Positions 1 through 7,880 of a stretch of DNA of 41,900 nucleotides are shown here, in pieces; position 1 is the first letter of the stretch; every line of letters begins with the position of its first letter. The DNA is from Candidatus Anoxychlamydiales bacterium. Its GTDB lineage: Bacteria > Chlamydiota > Chlamydiia > Chlamydiales > SM23-39. A program made the translations under genes and the position numbers. The notes under the pieces are model-generated. The model did no database searches, was not told the DNA's origin, and was given only the letters and a program-made list of their open reading frames with translations. The stretch lies in assembly GCA_011065045.1 (NCBI GenBank), contig JAAKFN010000003.1, forward strand, positions 1-41,900, in the 5' to 3' direction.

Positions 1-342
1 CTAAAAAAGCTCGAAGGGTTAATTCATCCAAAAGTTTTAATTGAAATTGAGAAAGAGTATAATAGAGTTAAAAACAAAAACTTTGATTTTTTTGTCGTAG
101 AAATTCCGCTTCTTTTTGAAATAGGTTATCAGAGCTTTTTTGATATAGTGATAACCATAACCACAAAAGATATTATTGCAAAAAAAAGATATAAAGATAA
201 AGATTATACACTTCGAAAACAAAGACAACTCTCTGAGGTAAAAACAGAAAAATTATCAGATTTTGTAATCGAAAATAATCAAAATTTATCTGATTTAGAA
301 AAAAACATAAAAAAACTTTCAATAACCTTCAAAAAATTTTAA
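1..342 (+). CDS. coaE: Dephospho-CoA kinase, C-terminal part (5' end outside window)
   Basis: Frame 1 reads LKKLEGLIHPKVLIEIEKEY...FFVVEIPLLFEIGYQSFFDIVITITT..., a CoaE-like pattern (LIHP, VxxIPLLFE). It is open from base 1 and lies directly upstream of rho, as in Chlamydia. Confidence 0.85.
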   Translation, partial: LKKLEGLIHPKVLIEIEKEYNRVKNKNFDFFVVEIPLLFEIGYQSFFDIVITITTKDIIAKKRYKDKDYTLRKQRQLSEVKTEKLSDFVIENNQNLSDLEKNIKKLSITFKKF

Positions 343-357
343 TAGGAGAAATCTTTC

Positions 358-1668
358 ATGAATGAAGAAAAAGCTGATCGAACTAACTCTGGAACGCAAA
401 ATACCATAAAAAAAGTAACAAAAGTATCAGAACTTCAGAGAATGCATGTAGATCAATTACAAGAATACGGCAGATCTATTGGTCTTCAAAATTTAGGATC
501 TTTAACAAAATCCCAAGTAGTTTTTGAAATTGTAAAAGCAATTTCTTCAAAACCTGAAGAAGTCTTATTTGCAGAAGGAGTTTTAGAAGTCTTGCCAGAT
601 GGTTTTGGTTTTTTAAGATCTCCTAATTATAACTACTTACCTTCCGCTGAAGATATTTATATATCTCCTGCACAAATCAGAAGATTTGGATTAAAAAAGG
701 GAGACATATTGTATGGAACAATAAGAGCTCCAAAAGAAAAAGAAAAATACTTTGCTCTATTAAAAGTTGAATTGATCAATGAAAAAACTCCAGAAATTTT
801 AAAAGAGAGAGTTTTATTTGAAAACTTGACACCGCTTTATCCTGATAAAAGACTAATTATGGAAACTACAAAAGAAAAGCTATCGACAAGAGTATTGGAT
901 CTTGCAGCGCCTATTGGAAAAGGCCAAAGAGCAATGATCGTCTCTCCTCCAAAAGCTGGAAAAACAGTTCTGCTTCAAAACATAGCAAACTCAATAGAAC
1001 AAAATAATCCTGATATCTTTTTGATGGTTCTTTTAATTGATGAAAGACCTGAGGAAGTAACTGATATGATCAGAATCGTTAAAGGAGAAGTTATTTCTTC
1101 TACCTTTGATGAGCCACCAGAGAGACACGTTCAAATAGCTGACATGGTAATCGAAAAAGCGAAAAGACTAACAGAGAGTGGAAAAGATGTAGTCATTTTA
1201 TTAGATTCTTTAACAAGACTTGCAAGGGCATACAATACCGTACAACCACATAGCGGTAAAATCCTAACAGGTGGTATCGATGCTAATGCGCTACATAAAC
1301 CAAAAAGATTTTTTGGAGCAGCAAGAAATATAGAGCAAGGCGGATCACTCACTATTATAGCTACTGCTTTAGTGGATACTGGCTCTAGAATGGATGAAGT
1401 AATTTTCGAAGAGTTCAAAGGAACTGGAAATATGGAGCTTGTCTTGGATAGAAGACTCGCTGAAAGACGTATATTTCCTGCTATCGATATCATTAAAAGT
1501 GGAACAAGAAAAGAAGAGCTTTTATACCATCCAGATGAGTTAGAAAAAATGTATCTACTTAGACAAGGACTTGCTGATCTTACTCCAGTTGATGCTATGA
1601 ACTTACTATTATCTAGATTAAAAAAGACAAATAATAACACTGAATTTCTTTTATCTATGAAAGAATAA
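358..1668 (+). CDS. rho: Transcription termination factor Rho
   Basis: 436 aa with RNA-binding segment [37 protein letters not shown], Walker A PPKAGKT, and [42 protein letters not shown]. Confidence 0.98.
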   Translation: MNEEKADRTNSGTQNTIKKVTKVSELQRMHVDQLQEYGRSIGLQNLGSLTKSQVVFEIVKAISSKPEEVLFAEGVLEVLPDGFGFLRSPNYNYLPSAEDIYISPAQIRRFGLKKGDILYGTIRAPKEKEKYFALLKVELINEKTPEILKERVLFENLTPLYPDKRLIMETTKEKLSTRVLDLAAPIGKGQRAMIVSPPKAGKTVLLQNIANSIEQNNPDIFLMVLLIDERPEEVTDMIRIVKGEVISSTFDEPPERHVQIADMVIEKAKRLTESGKDVVILLDSLTRLARAYNTVQPHSGKILTGGIDANALHKPKRFFGAARNIEQGGSLTIIATALVDTGSRMDEVIFEEFKGTGNMELVLDRRLAERRIFPAIDIIKSGTRKEELLYHPDELEKMYLLRQGLADLTPVDAMNLLLSRLKKTNNNTEFLLSMKE

Positions 1669-1719
1669 ATTTAAAAGTTAATATGAAATTTAGGAGAGCT
1701 TAAATTTATGGATTAAAGT

Positions 1720-2556
1720 ATGCGGCTGCTTTCTATTGTTACGTCTTTTATATTTATAATTTTTATTGGATCATGGATTTGGTTTAATTATCCGGAAGCT
1801 AGAGTTTATATCTATGATTTCATTTCTAGAAAAAAGTTTAATACTTTAGAAGTTAGATATTCTGCAGAAAATATCATGGAAGCTCACAGACATGAGCTTT
1901 TAAAAGATGCTTCTCACAGTTTTTTAGAGCCTGATCTAAAGTTCCATCCATACCTTTTAATGGAAGTAAAATATAACCGCACGCAAGATAAAACTGGAGA
2001 GGGAATAATTTTATGGAGTTTAACAGACGGTGAGATGGTGATAAACACATCTACTTGGGATATGTCTCATGGTTTTAAAGACTGTATTAGAGCAGGCGCT
2101 GACAAAGATGATTTTAAAATTATAAATACCTTAGTATCCAGAGGGGGTTTATTAGATAGAGAGACTCTCTCTAAGATCTTAAACGTTGAAAATGATCTTT
2201 TAGATCAATGGATAGAAAACTGTAGAAGAAAAAATCTAATCGTTCAAAGCGGCAATAATTATAGACTTCATTTTCAAAGCCCTAGACTGCAAGTAATACC
2301 TGAGACTAGGATCGATCAATCTATTGTCTCAAAAGCAGGTAGATATGCAGCTAGAATCTCTAAAAAATTTAGACCATCTCAAATAGAGGGTCTTGCTAGA
2401 TCAGCTTTTGGAAATGATTTTGCAATCAAAAATAAAACTGAGATTTTTCTGCCCGTTTATAGCATAGTTGTTCAAAACCCTGATGGCTCTCTTACGACGA
2501 CATATTTCAATGCTTTAAATGGCAAAAAACTCTCTCAGTCACATCATATTGAATAA
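1720..2556 (+). CDS. Hypothetical protein with N-terminal membrane anchor
   Basis: 278-aa ORF with an N-terminal hydrophobic helix and uninterrupted coding potential; no family recognised. Confidence 0.7.
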   Translation: MRLLSIVTSFIFIIFIGSWIWFNYPEARVYIYDFISRKKFNTLEVRYSAENIMEAHRHELLKDASHSFLEPDLKFHPYLLMEVKYNRTQDKTGEGIILWSLTDGEMVINTSTWDMSHGFKDCIRAGADKDDFKIINTLVSRGGLLDRETLSKILNVENDLLDQWIENCRRKNLIVQSGNNYRLHFQSPRLQVIPETRIDQSIVSKAGRYAARISKKFRPSQIEGLARSAFGNDFAIKNKTEIFLPVYSIVVQNPDGSLTTTYFNALNGKKLSQSHHIE

Positions 2557-2615
2557 AATAAGATAAATCCTTCATAATACTTTCTTTTAAATTCTAAAAA
2601 AATAGAGGTTTTCTC

Positions 2616-3134
2616 ATGCTTTTGAACACAAAAAAATACTTTTCTGTATTGTTAATATTTATTTTTCCCTTGGTTTTATTTGGACATCACAATAAAACCA
2701 TCTCTACAGAAGATTTTAAAAACATTTGGCATCTTGATTATAAAGAAGATTCTTCCACATCATCAATCTTTGAATGGACTAAAGCAGATGAAAATGTATA
2801 TAATTGGACTGAATTAATTTCAGCACACATTTTCAAAACACCTTTTTACAAAGCAATATATTGTAGAGAGTGGTTATCGCTAATAAAAAATAAAATTCCC
2901 AAGAAACTCTGGAATGAACAAATTATTTTCGAAGATCAAAATAGCATTTTTTTAACCTGGGCAATCTCTCCTCCAAGTCCAAGAGCAGAAAACGAATGGG
3001 CAAAAATAATTGAGACTGAAAAAGGACTTTTTTTAGTAAGGTACACGGTAAAACCCAACGTTAAAGCAGACCAAAAATGGATTGATTTTGTAAAAAACGC
3101 TCTATATGAAAATAATTTTTTGACAAGTGAATGA
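2616..3134 (+). CDS. Hypothetical secreted protein
   Basis: 172-aa ORF with signal-peptide-like N-terminus (MLLNTKKYFSVLLIFIFPLVLFGHH). Confidence 0.6.
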   Translation: MLLNTKKYFSVLLIFIFPLVLFGHHNKTISTEDFKNIWHLDYKEDSSTSSIFEWTKADENVYNWTELISAHIFKTPFYKAIYCREWLSLIKNKIPKKLWNEQIIFEDQNSIFLTWAISPPSPRAENEWAKIIETEKGLFLVRYTVKPNVKADQKWIDFVKNALYENNFLTSE

Positions 3135-3135
3135 T

Positions 3136-3164
3136 TTGCTCTAAAATAGAAAACACCGTATTAT
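3136..3164 (+). promoter_or_regulatory. Putative sigma70 promoter of tRNA-Ser
   Basis: TTGCTC (3136-3141), 17-nt spacer, TATTAT (3159-3164), just upstream of the tRNA at 3180. Confidence 0.55.
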
Positions 3165-3179
3165 TTAAGTAGTTTTTCA

Positions 3180-3266
3180 GGAAAGATGGCTGAGTGGCCG
3201 AAAGCACGTCCCTGCTAAGGACGCATACCCGCAAGGGTATCGAGGGTTCGAATCCCTCTCTTTCCG
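3180..3266 (+). tRNA. tRNA-Ser(GCT)
   Basis: Acceptor arms GGAAAGA/TCTTTCC, anticodon stem CGTCC/GGACG with loop CTGCTAA (anticodon GCT), long variable arm TACCCGCAAGGGTA, T-arm GAGGGTTCGAATCCCTC. CCA is not encoded. Confidence 0.97.
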
Positions 3267-3448
3267 TTTAGATCAATTAAATTTAAGAGACCGATATCAA
3301 TTTTGGAGACTGATTTAAAAAAAATTATAGAAGATTACAAAATCATAAAAAACTCTAAATAATTTACAAAATGCAACATTGCTGAAAAAGCAAGATTTTT
3401 ATATATTTGTTTTTTTGGTATTGAAATCTATTTCTGCGGAGGCAATAC

Positions 3449-3886
3449 ATGATAGATATCGTGGCAGCGATCGAGGCAATTAAAATTTCCATAAATTGCG
3501 TAAAAGTTGTTTCAGAAGGACTAAAAGCGATCAAGGAAGTAGATCAGAAATTGGACTTTCTCGAGATGAAACAGCAACTTGTGAAACTTACTGAGAATTT
3601 GCTAAATGCAGAAGAAAAAATTTACGAATTAGATACTAAGCTCTCCCTACAGCAGAGCATAGAACATCAATCTGATGGAAATATCATGTGGATAATCAAG
3701 GAACTGAAAAGATCTGGTCCATATTGTTCAACATGTTTCGGAGATGAAGGAAAGACTATCACCCTTAATGACAATGGGGATGGCTCTTGGAACTGTCCTA
3801 AATGTAAAAATCACTTTCATACCAAGCAATGGAGACAAGATCAGGACGAAAAGCATCGGCGCATCAAGAGATTGTATAAGGTATAA
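3449..3886 (+). CDS. Zinc-ribbon-containing hypothetical protein
   Basis: 145 aa, coiled-coil-like N-terminus plus C-terminal CxxC...CxxC ribbon (YCSTCFGDEG...WNCPKCKNHFH); RBS-like gcggaggc upstream. Confidence 0.7.
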   Translation: MIDIVAAIEAIKISINCVKVVSEGLKAIKEVDQKLDFLEMKQQLVKLTENLLNAEEKIYELDTKLSLQQSIEHQSDGNIMWIIKELKRSGPYCSTCFGDEGKTITLNDNGDGSWNCPKCKNHFHTKQWRQDQDEKHRRIKRLYKV

Positions 3887-3979
3887 ATTATCTGATAGTT
3901 TTGACCATTCAAAAGTTCTGAATGCGTCTCTCCACCTCCATTCAGACTTAAATCTTACCTTTTGTAAATAAATGGACTT

Positions 3980-4006
3980 TAACTATTTCCATTTTGGAAA
4001 TAGTTA
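3980..4006. repeat. Perfect 11-bp stem-loop between the zinc-ribbon gene and dnaB
   Basis: TAACTATTTCC-ATTTT-GGAAATAGTTA, no mismatches. Confidence 0.6.
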
Positions 4007-4205
4007 CCTCTTCCGTCAGCTCTTTGCTTGCATAAATCATCACGGATATTTTGAATAACGTGATAATTACCAAACATTTTTTTATCATTTGTCTGACAAA
4101 TAACATAAATACTATTTTCTACATTTTAATATTTGTGTATTTTTTCTTTTTTAAGAATTTTTTTTTCTGTTACTCTAAAAAGTAATCTAACCCTTTTAAA
4201 AAAAT

Positions 4206-6065
4206 ATGGCAAAAAAAAGCATTAAAGTAAAAACAGCACCTAACTCAAAAGAATCTGAAATGATGGTTTTAGGATGCGCACTCACCTCTGTAAATAGTTT
4301 AAATACAGCAGCGGATAATTTAGATGACACTGACTTTTATTACACCGAGCATAAAAAGATATTTAAAGTATTAAAAGAGGCTTATAAAAAAGATAGGCCC
4401 TGTGATATCCATATCGTAGCTGAAGAGCTAAAAAGGCTAGATATTTTAGATGATGTTGGAGGAGTTGCATATCTTACAACACTTGCGCAATTTGCAGGAA
4501 CTAGTGCATACATCGAAGAGTATGTACAGATCGTAAAAGATAAATCTCTTCTTCGAAAAATGTTAGATGCAACAGATATAATCGAAAAAAATGTTCTATT
4601 AGAACCTGAAGATGTAAAAAATACTTTAGATGATGCACAAAACAAATTTTTTCAAATCTCACAAAGTGTAAATTCCCATCAACATCTTCAGATAAAAGAT
4701 ATTTTATCAGGTCTAAAATCAGAGAGTGGTATTCCTTATTTAAAAGAACTTCAAGAAAAACAAGAAAAGTTTTTGCAAAGAGGCCCTGATGATTCTAAAA
4801 TAACTGGTATTTCTACACATTTTTTAGATTTAGATAATATGATAAATGGATTCTCTAAATCCAATTTCATGATCTTAGCAGCTCGCCCTGCCATGGGAAA
4901 AACAGCTCTAGCTCTAAATATAGCTGAAAACGTCTGTTTTAAAAATAACAAATCAGTTGGAATGTTTTCATTAGAGATGACAGCTGAGCAGATATTACAT
5001 AGAATCCTCTGCTCTCAATCAGAGGTAGAATCAGAAAAAATAAAAACAGGATCATTGGATGGAAGTGAATATCAAAAGATTGTATCTTGTGTAAATTCCA
5101 TCCAAAAAAAACCATTTATCATTGATGATCAACCATCTTTAAAAATCACAGATCTTCGAGCAAGAGCAAGAAGAATGAAAGAAGCTTTTGACATAGATTT
5201 TTTAGTTATAGATTATCTACAATTACTCTCCGGTTCTGGACATCTTCGCTCTTTAGAAAATAGACAAAATGAAGTTTCTGAAATTTCTCGTATGCTTAAA
5301 AATTTAGCAAGAGAGCTAAATATTCCAATTCTTTGTTTATCTCAGTTATCTAGAAGGGTTGAAGAGAGAACAGGTCATCGGCCTATGATGAGTGATCTAA
5401 GAGAATCCGGATGTCTAAGCTCAGACACTCAAATAATAGATGCTGATACAGGGAAGCCTTATACTATAAAAGAACTAGCAGAGAGAAAAAATCAAAAACC
5501 AATTAATGTTTTAGGAATAGATAAAGACTTAAAGATAAAAAAAAGAAAAATGACAAAAGTTTTTTATTCAGGAAAAAAACAAGTTTTCAAATTAAAGACT
5601 AAATCGGGTAGAGAAATCAAAGCAAGTGCTAATCATCCATTTTTAAAACAAGAAGGCTGGGTAAATTTAGAAAATTTAAACATAAACGATAAGATAGCAA
5701 CTCCTGAAAACACAAAAGTAAATTGGGACGAAATAAAATCCATAGAAAAACTCCAAGTTGAAGATGTATATGATGCTACTGTCGAAGAAGTTCATAATTT
5801 TGTCGCAAACGGCATTATTGTTCATAATAGTTTAGAGCAAGATAGTGATTTAGTGTTTTTCTTGCTTAGACGTGAATATTACGATCCATATGACAAACCA
5901 GGACAAGCAGAGCTAATAGTTGCTAAAAATAGACATGGCGCTGTTGGATCTGTGAATCTTTCCTTTAGAAAAGAGATAGCTCGTTTTGAGAACTATACAC
6001 CGCTTCATACAACTGAGATAGAAGATCAGGCGGATACCTTTGCCGAATATCCTACCGATAATTGA
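4206..6065 (+). CDS. dnaB: Replicative DNA helicase DnaB containing an in-frame intein
   Basis: DnaB motifs: Walker A ARPAMGKTAL, FSLEMTAEQ, DFLVIDYLQLL, MSDLRESG...SLEQDSDLVFFLLRREYYDP. An insertion with intein splice motifs interrupts RESG/SLEQ. Confidence 0.97.
   Translation: MAKKSIKVKTAPNSKESEMMVLGCALTSVNSLNTAADNLDDTDFYYTEHKKIFKVLKEAYKKDRPCDIHIVAEELKRLDILDDVGGVAYLTTLAQFAGTSAYIEEYVQIVKDKSLLRKMLDATDIIEKNVLLEPEDVKNTLDDAQNKFFQISQSVNSHQHLQIKDILSGLKSESGIPYLKELQEKQEKFLQRGPDDSKITGISTHFLDLDNMINGFSKSNFMILAARPAMGKTALALNIAENVCFKNNKSVGMFSLEMTAEQILHRILCSQSEVESEKIKTGSLDGSEYQKIVSCVNSIQKKPFIIDDQPSLKITDLRARARRMKEAFDIDFLVIDYLQLLSGSGHLRSLENRQNEVSEISRMLKNLARELNIPILCLSQLSRRVEERTGHRPMMSDLRESGCLSSDTQIIDADTGKPYTIKELAERKNQKPINVLGIDKDLKIKKRKMTKVFYSGKKQVFKLKTKSGREIKASANHPFLKQEGWVNLENLNINDKIATPENTKVNWDEIKSIEKLQVEDVYDATVEEVHNFVANGIIVHNSLEQDSDLVFFLLRREYYDPYDKPGQAELIVAKNRHGAVGSVNLSFRKEIARFENYTPLHTTEIEDQADTFAEYPTDN
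5412..5828 (+). other. DnaB mini-intein (139 aa, residues 403-541, no homing endonuclease)
   Basis: Begins CLSSDTQIID after RESG; block B-like REIKASANHPFL; C-terminal VYDATVEEVHNFVANGIIVHN followed by Ser. Removal restores DLRESG-SLEQDSD. Confidence 0.95.
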
Positions 6066-6151
6066 GATCAAAGAGTTAACTAAAAAGCTTGAATTTACTG
6101 GGATTTTTCGATTAATTCGCAACACATTCTACATTAGATGCTTACATTTAT

Positions 6152-6242
6152 AACAACATTTATTCGTACGAATAAATGTTGTTGGCAACACTTTTTGGTA
6201 CGAATAAGTGTTGATAAACCCATTTTTTGGTACGAATAAATG
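6152..6242. repeat. Three palindromic sites with centres exactly 32 bp apart
   Basis: Site 1 is the perfect 32-bp palindrome AACAACATTTATTCGTACGAATAAATGTTGTT (6152-6183). Site 2 CAACACTTTTTGGTACGAATAAGTGTTG (6186-6213) and site 3 CATTTTTTGGTACGAATAAATG (6221-6242) are imperfect dyads. All contain GTACGAATAARTG; centres at 6167/6168, 6199/6200 and 6231/6232. Confidence 0.9.
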
Positions 6243-6266
6243 TAATAATCTGATAAAATCAAGATT

Positions 6267-7568
6267 ATGAAAAGAAAAGCTTTAAAAAATCTTTATACCT
6301 GGAAAAACCAACTTAAAAGAAAACCTTTGCTTCTTATGGGAGCTAGGCAAGTGGGCAAGACATTTTTATTAAAGCAATTTGGAGACGAAGAATATACAAA
6401 TACAATTTATCTTAATTTTGAAGATAATCCCAGGCTCTGCAAACTTTTTGATGAAAGTTTAGACCCTAAAATAATATTGAAATCTTTGAGAATTGAAATG
6501 AACTCTGAAATAATAGAAGGAAAAACCCTTCTAATTTTTGACGAAATTCAAGAATGTCCAAACGCACTAAATAGTCTCAAGTATTTTTATGAAAATGCTC
6601 CTAAGCAGCATATTGTTGCAGCTGGATCTTTACTTGGGGTTAAACTAGCCCACGTAAAAGGTTTCCCTGTAGGGAAGGTTCAATTTTTGACATTATATCC
6701 TTTAAGTTTTTTAGAATTTCTTGAAGCTTTAAAAGAAACTCGAATAAAAAATTTTATTGAAGAGCTAAAAAACATAGAGCCTCTACCTTTGAATTTGCAC
6801 GAAAAACTATTAACATATTTCAAAGAATATTTATTTATTGGGGGAATGCCAGAAGCCATTGTTGAATATATAGATTCACAAAATTTTTCTAAAGTACGAG
6901 AGATTCAAAATAATATTTTGAAAGCATACAGTTTAGATTTTGCTAAACATGCTCCTAAAGAGCATATTATGAAAATTAACCAAGTGTGGACCTCTATACC
7001 TAATCAATTAGCAAAGGAAAATAAAAAATTCATTTATTCTGCAATTCGCACAGGAGCAAGAGCAAAAGATTTTGAAGTTGCCCTGCAATGGCTAGTTGAA
7101 GCTGGATTGATCAATAAGACTTCTTTGATTAGCACTCCAAAAATTCCTCTCTTGGCTTATGCAAACTTAAATGTTTTTAAAATTTATCTAGTTGACGTGG
7201 GTTTACTTGGCGCTATGATCAACCTTTCCGCCAAAACTCTCATTCATGAAAATGAGCTTTTTCAAGAGTTTCGGGGTTCTTTAGCAGAAAATTATATCGC
7301 ACAAGAACTTGTGCATAGCCATTATTCCTTGTTTTATTGGACCAGTGAAGGCAAGGCAGAACTAGATTTTATTATAGAACAAGATGGTCTAATCTACCCT
7401 ATTGAAGTCAAATCAGGAAATTCTACGAAGAAAAAAAGCCTAAAAGTTTACAATGATACTTATCATCCAAAATTGTCAATTCGCTCCTCACCTAGAAATT
7501 TAAAAAAGGACGGTAATATTCTCAATTGCCCTTTATATCTCATAGAAAAGCTGCAATCATTACTATAG
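6267..7568 (+). CDS. ATP-binding protein, AAA_14 / DUF4143 family
   Basis: Walker A GARQVGKT, Walker B LLIFDEIQ, sensor-like IVAAGSLLG, C-terminal AELDFIIEQDGLIYPIEVKSG resembling a PD-(D/E)XK-like core typical of DUF4143. Confidence 0.9.
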   Translation: MKRKALKNLYTWKNQLKRKPLLLMGARQVGKTFLLKQFGDEEYTNTIYLNFEDNPRLCKLFDESLDPKIILKSLRIEMNSEIIEGKTLLIFDEIQECPNALNSLKYFYENAPKQHIVAAGSLLGVKLAHVKGFPVGKVQFLTLYPLSFLEFLEALKETRIKNFIEELKNIEPLPLNLHEKLLTYFKEYLFIGGMPEAIVEYIDSQNFSKVREIQNNILKAYSLDFAKHAPKEHIMKINQVWTSIPNQLAKENKKFIYSAIRTGARAKDFEVALQWLVEAGLINKTSLISTPKIPLLAYANLNVFKIYLVDVGLLGAMINLSAKTLIHENELFQEFRGSLAENYIAQELVHSHYSLFYWTSEGKAELDFIIEQDGLIYPIEVKSGNSTKKKSLKVYNDTYHPKLSIRSSPRNLKKDGNILNCPLYLIEKLQSLL

Positions 7569-7664
7569 ACCGCAGGACATCCCAAATTCCAAAATTTAAT
7601 TTTAATGGTACCTTCTTTAGGATTTGAATTTAATGTGCAATCAATTCAAAAAGTTTGTTAATCA

Positions 7665-7686
7665 TTTGTAAAACAATTTTTACAAA
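7665..7686. repeat. Perfect 9-bp stem-loop upstream of the small basic ORF
   Basis: TTTGTAAAA-CAAT-TTTTACAAA; T-rich sequence follows (attaatttttt), so it may be a terminator or an operator. Confidence 0.5.
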
Positions 7687-7758
7687 ATTAATTTTTTGAG
7701 CTATTTACTTTTTATTAATATTGCTATATGATGTTTAACTTATTAAAGCAGGAATACT

Positions 7759-7851
7759 ATGGCCTCAGTAAAAAAGAAAAGAAAAGCAAAGATCGCAAAA
7801 CACAAAAGAAAAAAAAGAAGAAGACGCGATCGTCATAAGAAAAAGAAATAA
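7759..7851 (+). CDS. Very small basic protein, AURKAIP1/COX24-domain (bS22-like) ribosomal protein candidate
   Basis: 30 aa MASVKKKRKAKIAKHKRKKRRRRDRHKKKK, RBS-like AGGA at 7750-7753 upstream. Below the ORF-track cutoff. Pattern matches the KKRRxKMxKHKxKKRxRRxRxxxKK type of COX24/mS38/bS22 proteins. Confidence 0.8.
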   Translation: MASVKKKRKAKIAKHKRKKRRRRDRHKKKK

Positions 7852-7880
7852 AAATTTTATTTTAATCTAAAATATCTTTT

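Noticed and set aside
1131-1640. 169-aa ORF antisense to rho
   Set aside because: Lies entirely within the well-supported rho CDS on the opposite strand; low-complexity Ser/Leu composition typical of a shadow ORF.
3744-3971. 75-aa ORF overlapping the zinc-ribbon gene in another frame
   Set aside because: The zinc-ribbon frame has Cys-pair motif and RBS; the overlapping ORF has neither.
6152-6242. CRISPR array interpretation of the 32-bp periodic sites
   Set aside because: Only three degenerate copies, no distinct spacers, no cas genes; the dyad symmetry fits protein-binding sites better.
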